Shown here: positions 34,476 through 44,288 of the stretch, in pieces
Layout of the letters: every line of letters begins with the position of its first letter
Numbering within the stretch: the stretch's first letter is position 1
Assembly (NCBI GenBank): GCA_964563495.1
Contig: CAZLYK010000029.1
Span: 1-48,120 of the forward strand
Length of the DNA stretch: 48,120 nt
Origin: CAZLYK01 sp964563495
GTDB lineage: Bacteria; Acidobacteriota; Blastocatellia; RBC074
Direction of reading: 5' to 3'
Program-made: the position numbers and the translations under genes
The notes under the pieces: model-generated
What the model was told of the DNA's origin: nothing
What the model saw: the letters and a program-made list of their open reading frames with translations, nothing else
Database searches by the model: none

Positions 34476-37340
34476 TCATCGTTCTCTGAAATTCCTGATC
34501 AAGACGATATTTCCGCTGACGCCGCCCAAAGCATAAGCGACCTGCTCTCCGTCGCGCGACCAGGCAAAATCGAAGATGCGGCCGGCTCTGAAGTCGGTCA
34601 GTTGAGTGGGCATCCCGCCAGCGAGCGGCTGAACCCAGATATTCGAAGCCCCGCCGCGCGTCACCAGATAACTGAGGCCGGCGCCGTCCGGCATCCAGCG
34701 AATGACGCGTTGATAATTACCCGGTGCGTCAAAGATCATTTGGGGCAATCCCCCGTTCGATTGAAAGAGCGCCAGTTTCCACTGGGCGCTTGATTCGTCC
34801 AGGTAATTGCAGGCAAGCATCGTCCCGTATGGCGAGAGGGCAGGTCGCCAGGACTGTTTCTCGATCAGGACTTCGGGGATCCCGCCTTCGATTGGGCTTC
34901 GCAGGACGACTCTTCGAGCCTCGCGTAGCGCGGAATAAACGATGCTCCGACCATCAGCCGAAAATGATGGATAAAAGACCAGGTTCTCATCGGTCAGCTT
35001 TTTGACATTCCTGCGGTTCAGATCGCTGCGCCACAAATATGACCCGTTCGATCTTTCAACAATATAGGCAATAAAATTTCCATCTAAGGAGACCGCTGGA
35101 GAGTGCTCTCTGCCGTTGCCTCCCTCCGGCGCGACCGGCAGCGGATGTTTTTCTCCAGTCTTCGGATCAAAGATCCAGATCGTTTCTCGCCCGCCGTCAG
35201 ACGAGACGTAAACAATTCGACCATCAGCCGTCCAGGCCAGACCATGGCTCCCCTCAAAATGATCGGAGACAAGTCGCTGGGGCCGACTGAAATTTTCGCT
35301 CGACGCGATGGAAAGGCTCGAAAAAGAATCGCGCTGGATGGTGACCAGCGAGCTTGACCTTTCATCCAGGCTGACGCCGTGGAAATCGCCCGCCTCCTGA
35401 CTGATCCGTTTGACCTCACCCGAAGGGTAAGCCACGCTCCAGATCTGTGACGAATGCGAAGTTGGCTCGCTCGCGGTGACGAGCAAACCACTACCGTCAT
35501 TCATCCAGACCATCCGATCGATCTCCGACCAACGCCCCGGGACCAGCGTGCTTTCGACTCCGGTCTCAACATCGACGAGCACAATCTTGAGATACAAACC
35601 GCTCTCCGAGTCCCTCGCCGCAGCGGCGACGACGCGTTCATCGAGCGACCAGGCCAATCCATTAGGGTCGTAGAACGCCGGCCCCACTTTTTTGGCCAGC
35701 ACTCTCTCGGCTCCGGTGTTTCGGCTGAGCTTGAGTTTCGTCTCGGTCCGGTCTTCAGAAGCGGTGAGGTAGACCATCCGCCGGCCGTCCAACGAAAAAC
35801 TGAAGGCCCCGACCGAATCGCCCTTCCCGAGGTCCTCTTCGACCCCATCGATCAACGACAAGCGGAAGAGCCGCCCGTATTCCTGGCCGGGTTCCGATTT
35901 GATAAAGCCAACCCAACGGCTGTCCGGCATAAACGTGAGCGACCGGCACTCTTTCGCGGAAAGAGCCGCGAGCCGCCTTTCTCCCTGACCGCTCGGAGCT
36001 TTGACGAAGAGACTATGCTGCCCGTCTTCCTCTACCGAATAGACGATATTTTCACCGTCGGGTGAAATCACTGCTTCAACCACTTTGCCGTTGTCTGTAA
36101 ACCTGGTGACCGACCTCTGAGACCTTTCCGGGTCGATCGCATTGATCAAATATTTAGCGATCACCCAGGCCCCGCCAAAGATCACCATCAACAATGTGGC
36201 GATGACCAGCATCCGCCGCCAATGATGTTTGAGCAGGTATCGCAGATCTTCCGTGATCGATCTTTGCCGGTGCAACCCGGTCTGATCGAGCGGAGATTTT
36301 CGTTTCTGTGAATAATCGAGCAGGTATCGATAAGCCCGTTTCAGATCATCGATGATCGAAGCGGGTGATAATGAATGACTCTTGGCGGCTTTTTGTTCGG
36401 GTTGCCGATCACCGGCAGGACCGCCGGTCCGGCTCCCATCGCCAATTTCCGGCTGTGAATCCGTGGAATCAGAGGTCAACCACTCCAGCCATCGCGGCTT
36501 CCGTGAAGTCAGGCTTTTCAAATCCTCGATCATTTCACCGGCAGTCTGATACCGAGCCGTGATCTCCCGGGAGAGGGCTTTGTCGACAATTCTGACCAGC
36601 TCCCGCGGCAGATCATCCCTCAATTCAGTCAGCGGAAGGGGGTTTTTCGAGACGATCGCGGAGACCACTTGATCGACCGTCTCGCCGGCAAAAGCGGGAA
36701 GCCCCGTAAGCAGTTCATAGATGACGGCACCGAGACTGAATATATCCGACCGCTGATCCGGGCTGAGCCCAAAGATCTGTTCCGGGCTCAGATGACGCAC
36801 GGTCTGCAAATCGGCCCTCAGCGGGTCTTTTTGATCGTTCGATAATGATCGAGGAAAAACCAGCGCCTGGCCGTAATCGATAATTTTGACCCGTTTGTCG
36901 GCCGTCAATATTATGTTCGAAGGCTTGATCGCCAGATGGAGCCACCCCATGCCGTGTGAGGCCTGAAGGCCCGAGGCGATCTGGATGATAATCTCGACTA
37001 TCTCTTTGATCGATAGTTGATGGCCGTAACCGAACGAGTCCAAAGATTGGCCTTTGACATACTCCGAGGCGATGAAAGGGCGATCATCGTTCAACAATCC
37101 GGCCTCATAAATCTCCGCTATGTTGCGATGCCGTAGATTTTTGATCGGGTTAAAGACATTAAGAAAGCCGATCCGCAGGCTTTCATCCTCGATTAAGGCG
37201 GATGAAAAGATCTTCAATGCCACTTCGCGACCGGTGGCGATCTCTTTAGCCAGGTAAACCTCACCTAACCCGCTGGCGCTGAGGCGTGAGGAGATCTGAT
37301 AGCGGCCAATAGTAGTGCCGGTGGGTAACCATTCTCTCAT
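34476..37340 (-). CDS. Transmembrane pseudokinase with extracytoplasmic TolB/PD40-type beta-propeller
   Basis: 954 aa from the ATG at 37338-37340 (AGGAT 9 nt upstream); a TTG two codons earlier is less likely. The kinase-like domain spans 10-280 and keeps Lys43 (VALK), Lys139, Asn142, the APE-like segment (LSPEQIFGLSPDQRSDIFSLG) and a metal Asp155 (DYG for DFG). The catalytic HRD is HLA at 135-137, so the base Asp is Ala137 (codon GCG), and the Gly loop is SASGLG. It is probably catalytically dead or very weak but may still bind ATP. One helix lies at about 377-399. The outer part (about 405-950) has repeated blades (SPDGENIVYSV, SLDGRRMVYLT, SADGRSIVYSA and others), like PD40/TolB propellers. 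It probably senses an outside ligand and signals by binding. Confidence 0.9.
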   Translation of the reverse strand: MREWLPTGTTIGRYQISSRLSASGLGEVYLAKEIATGREVALKIFSSALIEDESLRIGFLNVFNPIKNLRHRNIAEIYEAGLLNDDRPFIASEYVKGQSLDSFGYGHQLSIKEIVEIIIQIASGLQASHGMGWLHLAIKPSNIILTADKRVKIIDYGQALVFPRSLSNDQKDPLRADLQTVRHLSPEQIFGLSPDQRSDIFSLGAVIYELLTGLPAFAGETVDQVVSAIVSKNPLPLTELRDDLPRELVRIVDKALSREITARYQTAGEMIEDLKSLTSRKPRWLEWLTSDSTDSQPEIGDGSRTGGPAGDRQPEQKAAKSHSLSPASIIDDLKRAYRYLLDYSQKRKSPLDQTGLHRQRSITEDLRYLLKHHWRRMLVIATLLMVIFGGAWVIAKYLINAIDPERSQRSVTRFTDNGKVVEAVISPDGENIVYSVEEDGQHSLFVKAPSGQGERRLAALSAKECRSLTFMPDSRWVGFIKSEPGQEYGRLFRLSLIDGVEEDLGKGDSVGAFSFSLDGRRMVYLTASEDRTETKLKLSRNTGAERVLAKKVGPAFYDPNGLAWSLDERVVAAAARDSESGLYLKIVLVDVETGVESTLVPGRWSEIDRMVWMNDGSGLLVTASEPTSHSSQIWSVAYPSGEVKRISQEAGDFHGVSLDERSSSLVTIQRDSFSSLSIASSENFSRPQRLVSDHFEGSHGLAWTADGRIVYVSSDGGRETIWIFDPKTGEKHPLPVAPEGGNGREHSPAVSLDGNFIAYIVERSNGSYLWRSDLNRRNVKKLTDENLVFYPSFSADGRSIVYSALREARRVVLRSPIEGGIPEVLIEKQSWRPALSPYGTMLACNYLDESSAQWKLALFQSNGGLPQMIFDAPGNYQRVIRWMPDGAGLSYLVTRGGASNIWVQPLAGGMPTQLTDFRAGRIFDFAWSRDGEQVAYALGGVSGNIVLIRNFRER

Positions 37341-37351
37341 TGTCAATCATC

Positions 37352-38524
37352 CTATAACTTTGCTTCCTTGGCGAGTATCTCCTTCATGATCTCCGAAGTG
37401 CCGGCGCCGATGGTGTGTAAGCGGGCGTCACGCCAGGCTCGGCCGATCGGGTATTCGGTTGTGTAGGCGAACCCGCCCATAATTTGCATGCAATCATACA
37501 TGACGCGCTGGCACAGATCGCTCGCGAAGAGCTTGGCCATGGTGATCTCCCGGACACATTTCTGACCGCGATTCGCCAGATCGAGCGCGCGGTAGCAAAG
37601 CCATTTGGCCGCCTCGATGCTCGTCATGTGTTCGGCGAACTTGTGTCGCCAGACCTGGAATGAGCCGATCGGCTGCCCAAAAGCCGAACGCTCTTTGCCG
37701 TAATTGATCGCGTATTCCAGCGTCCGCTCCATCTGGTAGACGGCGGAGACGGCGGCGGCCAAACGCTCACCCTGAAAGTTGACCATGGTGTAATAAAAGC
37801 CCCTGTCCAGCTCGCCGAGCAGGTACCTGCGCGGGATGCGGCAATTATCGAAGAACAATTCAGCCGTGTCCGAAGAGAGGTTACCGATCTTCTTGAGCTT
37901 TTTACCGACTGAAAAACCCCTGGTCGCGGTCGGGAAAAGCACCATCGAGATTCCCTTGTGCCCCTCTTCGCCGGTTCTGACCGCGAGGATAATGAAATCG
38001 GCGCGGACACCATTGGTGATCCACAGTTTCTGTCCGGAGATGACGAAGTCATCGCCGTCGATCCTGGCGCGAGTCTTGATGTTGGCCACGTCGGATCCGC
38101 CTCCGGGCTCACTGATCCCGAGCGCCGCAATCAAATCACCGGCGACGGCCGGCTTGAGGAACTCTTCCTTCTGCTCATCAGTTCCCAACTCTTCGAGCGC
38201 CGGAAGGGTGATGTCCGATTGAACCATGAGCGCCATTGCCACACCGCCATTGCCGGCGTAGGACAATCCTTCCAGATAAGCCGCTGTCGCCCACCAATCA
38301 AGTCCGCTGCCGCCCCACTTCGGGTCGATCCGAATCCCGAACAGCCCCAGATCGCCGGCCTGTTTGAACAACCCCTTCGGGAAGATGCCGGCTTCGTCCC
38401 ATTCCTCGGCGTGAGGCGCGATCTCTCTCAGGCAAAATTGCTTGACCGTTTCACGCAACATGGCGTGCTCTTCGGTGAAATAGGGATAGGCCTGATCAGT
38501 AGCGGGTGCGCTTGCAGTAATCAT
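37352..38524 (-). CDS. Acyl-CoA dehydrogenase
   Basis: 390 aa, the standard length. The three ACAD domains are visible: helical N-terminus (TEEHAMLRETVKQFC), middle beta domain with the FAD/substrate signature ALGISEPGGGSDVANIKT and WITNG, and C-terminal helices ending in HTIGAGTSEIMKEILA. The C-terminal loop has Gly where medium-chain enzymes have the catalytic Glu; the Glu of NFQGERLAAA sits where isovaleryl/long-chain types carry their base. It oxidises an acyl-CoA to the enoyl-CoA with electrons passing to ETF. Chain specificity is not readable. A clear GGAGGT precedes the ATG. The pseudokinase gene starts 11 bp after its stop. Confidence 0.93.
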   Translation of the reverse strand: MITASAPATDQAYPYFTEEHAMLRETVKQFCLREIAPHAEEWDEAGIFPKGLFKQAGDLGLFGIRIDPKWGGSGLDWWATAAYLEGLSYAGNGGVAMALMVQSDITLPALEELGTDEQKEEFLKPAVAGDLIAALGISEPGGGSDVANIKTRARIDGDDFVISGQKLWITNGVRADFIILAVRTGEEGHKGISMVLFPTATRGFSVGKKLKKIGNLSSDTAELFFDNCRIPRRYLLGELDRGFYYTMVNFQGERLAAAVSAVYQMERTLEYAINYGKERSAFGQPIGSFQVWRHKFAEHMTSIEAAKWLCYRALDLANRGQKCVREITMAKLFASDLCQRVMYDCMQIMGGFAYTTEYPIGRAWRDARLHTIGAGTSEIMKEILAKEAKL

Positions 38525-38590
38525 AAAAATACCTCCATGTTGATCTGATCGTCGGGTCAGTTTAGTCCAAGAAAATACCGGGCGCCAGTT

Positions 38591-40324
<1,734 letters not shown>

Positions 40325-40362
40325 TAATAGGTTCCTCTACTGATCAATTTATCAATCGAGCT

Positions 40363-41976
40363 CTACCCCTTCGCGATTGCCCGCCCGGCCAATCGCCCGC
40401 TGAAAATGCATCCGCCCAGAAATGTCCCTTCGAGTGATCGACGGCCGTGTATCCCTCCACCTCCGAACCCGGCGGCCTCACCGACTGCGAACAAGCCCGG
40501 CATCGGCTCACCGCTTGTATCCAGGACACGCGAGCCGAGGTCGGTCTGAATCCCCCCAAGGCTCTTACGCGTCAGGATGAATTCGCGAATCGCGATCAGG
40601 GGCAGCGACCCCGGGTCGTTGATCTTCGCAAATTTAGAGGTCCGGATACGATCGCCCCGATACTGTCGCGCGTGAGCGATGCGCCGCAGTTGATCGTCAT
40701 TGTGGAGCCACTGCCCCCGCTCGATCTGCGCATCGTAAGCCTCGATCTCTTCTTCCAGCAACTTCGCGTCGAGATCCTCGGTCCCGGCGAGCGCATTCAT
40801 CTTTTCGACCAGCTCGCGCGTCGACCGGGCCGTGACAAAATCAGGACAGTGCTCGACGAACTCTCTGACCAGCCCGGGATTGCCAAGCGCCAGCGTGAGG
40901 AGGAATTTGAGCGGCTTTTTGTCACGTATCGCCTGGTTGAATTCGGAGCCGGAAACAGCCAGCTCTTTTTTAGCGATCTTCCAATTCAGGATCTGCCACG
41001 AATACTTCTTCTTCTGTTGACAGATAGTCTCGACCAGGTAATGTGTGTCGAAAGAGGTGACCATCGCCGGCGGCCCCATCCTGCGCCCTTCAAAATTGAC
41101 CCAGAGAGCCGATTTTGGAGGCACCAACGAAAGACCGTGTCTTTCGTGCTCGGGCTTCCAATGATGGACACCCGCGGCGTAGTTCCACATCCAGTCAAGA
41201 TGAGTGACATTTCCGCCAAAGCGGCGGACGGCTTCGATCATTTTCCCATCGGCCGCCGGATGCGATCCGTTGAGCAGATATTCGGGCGGGTCACCCCAGG
41301 GCTTGAACCAGTGCTGCCTGACCAGATCGTGATTTCCGGCGATCCCTCCGGCGGCGATGACCAGACAATCACCCTCTGCGTAAAACTCCTCTCCGGTCTC
41401 TTCGCTCACTCCGGCGCAGGCGGTGAAGCGCCCGCCGGTCTGGATGATCTCGGTTACTCGATGTCGAAATTGGATTGAGAGCCTGGACCGATTCGGGTGG
41501 GACTCGAGATGACCCAGAAGCGCCAGAACCAAACCTTGACCCGTGCCCCAAACCATATGAAAGCGCGGCACTGAATTTCCCGGTTGGTGCAATCCCCGCT
41601 CGACCCAGTTGACGACGGGAAAGAATTTGACGCCGCGGCGGCGCAGCCAGCGATAGACATCATCCAGGCATTGGTTGACGTAGCCCTCAGCCCAGCGGCG
41701 CGGCCAGTCATCCTGCTCACCGAGTTCACCGTAGCTCAGCCAGTCCCGCAAGGCCAGTTCAGCATTGTCGGGTATCCCCGCTCTCTTCTGTTCCGGCGAA
41801 CCGACAACGAAGATCCCGCCGAAGGACGACCTCGCCAAACCGCCAAACTTCCCTTCCTCGGACCGCTCGATGAGGACCACGCGTTGATCGTGATCGAGCA
41901 GCTCAATTGCCGCGACGATCCCCGCCAAACCTCCCCCGATGATCACCACATCCGCCTTGTATCTTATTTCCGCCAT
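40363..41976 (-). CDS. FAD-binding dehydrogenase (fumarate reductase/3-ketosteroid dehydrogenase-like flavoprotein)
   Basis: 537 aa from the ATG at 41974-41976; a GTG five codons upstream is possible. The N-terminal dinucleotide fold VVIIGGGLAGIVAAIELL leads to a Glu-Arg ending, then SSFGGIFVVGS. The C-terminal FAD motif reads GLFAVGEAAGFGGGGIHGRRSLEGTFLGG-type (about 495-525), characteristic of the stand-alone dehydrogenases related to KstD and FrdA. These transfer hydride between a carbon substrate and a quinone or other acceptor. Substrate unknown. It begins the minus-strand run that continues with the TPP enzyme and acyl-CoA dehydrogenase. It is divergent from the decarboxylase gene across palindrome F. 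Confidence 0.87.
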   Translation of the reverse strand: MAEIRYKADVVIIGGGLAGIVAAIELLDHDQRVVLIERSEEGKFGGLARSSFGGIFVVGSPEQKRAGIPDNAELALRDWLSYGELGEQDDWPRRWAEGYVNQCLDDVYRWLRRRGVKFFPVVNWVERGLHQPGNSVPRFHMVWGTGQGLVLALLGHLESHPNRSRLSIQFRHRVTEIIQTGGRFTACAGVSEETGEEFYAEGDCLVIAAGGIAGNHDLVRQHWFKPWGDPPEYLLNGSHPAADGKMIEAVRRFGGNVTHLDWMWNYAAGVHHWKPEHERHGLSLVPPKSALWVNFEGRRMGPPAMVTSFDTHYLVETICQQKKKYSWQILNWKIAKKELAVSGSEFNQAIRDKKPLKFLLTLALGNPGLVREFVEHCPDFVTARSTRELVEKMNALAGTEDLDAKLLEEEIEAYDAQIERGQWLHNDDQLRRIAHARQYRGDRIRTSKFAKINDPGSLPLIAIREFILTRKSLGGIQTDLGSRVLDTSGEPMPGLFAVGEAAGFGGGGIHGRRSLEGTFLGGCIFSGRLAGRAIAKG

Positions 41977-42112
41977 AGCGTTTGTCAGCACGACTTCGAC
42001 ATGGACAAAGATTGACAGCTGTGCAGGTTTCTGGGACAGTAATCAACGTCATCTGGCTTGTCAAGCAGGGAATAATTGCACATACACCAAGAGCATATAT
42101 TGCCGGCGAATG

Positions 42113-42207
42113 GATAAATAGACAGGACGAACAAGATTTTTTCGGGATCGGACAAGACCGGATCTTGTCGAATCCCGGGCAAATCCTGTCAATCCTGTCT
42201 ATTTATC
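42113..42207. repeat. GACAGGAT-family palindrome, element F (imperfect arms)
   Basis: The arms start GATAAATAGACAGGA and end TCCTGTCTATTTATC with several mismatches between, so this copy is partly decayed. It lies in the 261-bp divergent gap between the flavoprotein and decarboxylase genes, where a terminator makes little sense; it ends 30 bp before the decarboxylase ATG. Nothing else was recognised in this gap. Confidence 0.88.
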
Positions 42208-42237
42208 AATTTGCCAACAGGATAATTTATTACAGTT

Positions 42238-44223
42238 ATGGAAGAGACGAAGCTTTATTCATGGTTTCTCGGCCCGAAAGCCGAGAACGCAGACCTGCTC
42301 GAACGGTTGATCCTCGAAGCACTGCGCGATTGTGTCTTCTGGCGGCGTAACTTTCACCCGGAAGACGACATGATGATCACCGAAAGGGTCAAGCGCGAAG
42401 ATTCATTCCAGGATTCTTATGCCCGGATGCACCAGGAATTTCTGAGCATGCTCGCCAATCTCAAGCGCGACGTGCCGTTCTACAGCCCCCGCTACATCGG
42501 CCACATGCTCGGCGACCAACTCTTGCCGGCGATCGCCGGATATTTCGCGGCCATGCTGCACAATCCCAACAATGTCAGCCTGGAATCATCCCCGATCACC
42601 ACTCGATACGAGCTCGAGGTCGCTCAACAGCTGGCCCAATTGATGGGTTATCAAGGGGAGACCTGGGGACATATCACATCGGGCGGAACAATCGCCAATT
42701 TCGAGGCGCTCTGGGTGGCGAGAAACCTCAAGTATTTCCCGATCGCCGTCCGCGATGCCGCACGCTCCCTGGAGGTCGAATCATTGACAGCCGCACTTCC
42801 AACCGGAGAGACGATCAACCTGGTAAAAATCGACGACCCCTGGCTGCTCGTAAATCTGGACCCGGACGAAGCGCTCAATCTGCGAGCGCGCTTATGCACG
42901 GCTTACGCCGATCACCATCCTCACGAACCGCGAAGCCTGACCGATCAACGGGTCGATCAGCAACTCGCCGCGCACGCCATCTCGGGTAAAGGGATACAAA
43001 GGTTCTTCGCCGAATTGAAAGATGATTCGATCGCGGCCGGTTTGATCTTCATGCCCGCCACCGCACATTACTCGATGCAGAAAGTGGTCGAAGCGCTGGG
43101 ACTGGGCAAAGAGCAAATTGAGATGATTCCGGTTGACGCACATTTTCGCGCGGACATAGAGGCATTGAGAGGGCGCTTACGGGAATGCGCCGGCCGGCGG
43201 CGCCCGGTCATCGCACTCATCTCAGTGCTCGGGACAACCGAGGAAGGCGCAGTCGACCTGATTGACAGGGTCGCAGAGTTGCGCGAGGAATCCCGCCGGG
43301 CGGGGCTGACCTTCTATCATCACGGCGACGGGGCCTGGGGTGGATATGTCAGATCGCTGTTTTACGATCGTCAGGGCGCGTTGATCAGGACGCCGACGGC
43401 GATCCGTGAAATCACGCAGACCTGGCCATCGGATGAGATCTTTAAAAGCTATAGCGCCGTTCACCTGACCGATTCGATGACGATCGATCCGCACAAACTC
43501 GGGTTCATCCCGTATCCCTGCGGGACGATCGTCTTTCGCCACGCCAATGTCAAAGATTTGATCTCGACCGAAGCCCCATACATCTTTCACGGCGAGGAAG
43601 ATCGCGAACGTCCATTTATCGGAAAACATATCCTCGAGGGCTCGAAGCCGGGAGCGGCCGCGGCGGCATGCTGGTTCGCACATCGCGTTGTTCCCCTGAA
43701 TCAGAGCGGTTACGGGTTATTGATCGGCAAAAGCATCCAGAGCACCCAGGAGTTGGCCTATCGAATCAACCGGGAGCTCGCCCCCGCGCTGGCGGGCGAG
43801 GGAATACTGCTCCACATGCTGACCGACCCTCCGGACGGCAATATCCTCTGCTTCGTCGTCAACCGGACCGATAATTCAAGCCTCCAAACCATGAACAGCA
43901 TCAACCAGGCGATTTACGATGAACTGAAATTCAGACCGGAGAGCGTCATCCAACACCACAACTTCATCATCTCCAGCACCTCGCTCAACTATTCACAGTA
44001 TGGCCTCAAGGGAAGCCACGGCAAAAACAGCCTGGACGATCATCTCCAGACCTTGGCCATAGCGCCTGAGCAGTTCAGCCGGGTGGGGACGGTTAAAATC
44101 CTGCGATGCACGGTCATGAATCCATGGATGGCGCTATCTCGCGGCGGCAATCCCGATTACAGCGCGGCTTTCGCAGAGGTGCTCAAACAAACGATCAAAC
44201 GAGCCATCATCGAATGGACATGA
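42238..44223 (+). CDS. PLP-dependent group II decarboxylase, tyrosine-decarboxylase type
   Basis: 661 aa. The whole chain follows the bacterial tyrosine decarboxylase pattern rather than the shorter plant/animal aromatic decarboxylases. Motifs include NNVSLESSPITTRYELEVAQQLAQLM-like substrate segment, GHITSGGTIANFEALW (phosphate binding, SGGTxAN), HHGDGAWGGYV (Asp on the pyridine nitrogen) and DPHKLGFIPYPCG with the Schiff-base Lys420. It decarboxylates an aromatic or related amino acid to an amine. TyrDC genes in lactic acid bacteria pair with an antiporter, but no antiporter is adjacent here. No clear ribosome site was seen. It is followed after 65 bp by the acyl-CoA ligase. Confidence 0.88.
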   Translation: MEETKLYSWFLGPKAENADLLERLILEALRDCVFWRRNFHPEDDMMITERVKREDSFQDSYARMHQEFLSMLANLKRDVPFYSPRYIGHMLGDQLLPAIAGYFAAMLHNPNNVSLESSPITTRYELEVAQQLAQLMGYQGETWGHITSGGTIANFEALWVARNLKYFPIAVRDAARSLEVESLTAALPTGETINLVKIDDPWLLVNLDPDEALNLRARLCTAYADHHPHEPRSLTDQRVDQQLAAHAISGKGIQRFFAELKDDSIAAGLIFMPATAHYSMQKVVEALGLGKEQIEMIPVDAHFRADIEALRGRLRECAGRRRPVIALISVLGTTEEGAVDLIDRVAELREESRRAGLTFYHHGDGAWGGYVRSLFYDRQGALIRTPTAIREITQTWPSDEIFKSYSAVHLTDSMTIDPHKLGFIPYPCGTIVFRHANVKDLISTEAPYIFHGEEDRERPFIGKHILEGSKPGAAAAACWFAHRVVPLNQSGYGLLIGKSIQSTQELAYRINRELAPALAGEGILLHMLTDPPDGNILCFVVNRTDNSSLQTMNSINQAIYDELKFRPESVIQHHNFIISSTSLNYSQYGLKGSHGKNSLDDHLQTLAIAPEQFSRVGTVKILRCTVMNPWMALSRGGNPDYSAAFAEVLKQTIKRAIIEWT

Positions 44224-44229
44224 TTAAGG

Positions 44230-44255
44230 GGATTGAGGCAGGATTTAACAGGATT
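44230..44255 (+). repeat. GACAGGAT-family remnant, element I
   Basis: GGATTGAGGCAGGATTTAACAGGATT carries three GGATT units at 9-11 nt spacing but no opposite arm, so it is likely a remnant or half element. It lies between the decarboxylase and acyl-CoA ligase genes. Confidence 0.7.
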
Positions 44256-44288
44256 GTGAATAATTGCCAATCATGGAGGGTATCTTAG

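Noticed and set aside
40447..41478. 343-codon open frame antisense to the flavoprotein gene
   Set aside because: It is a high-GC shadow of a gene with clear FAD motifs; the translation has no recognisable domain and biased composition.
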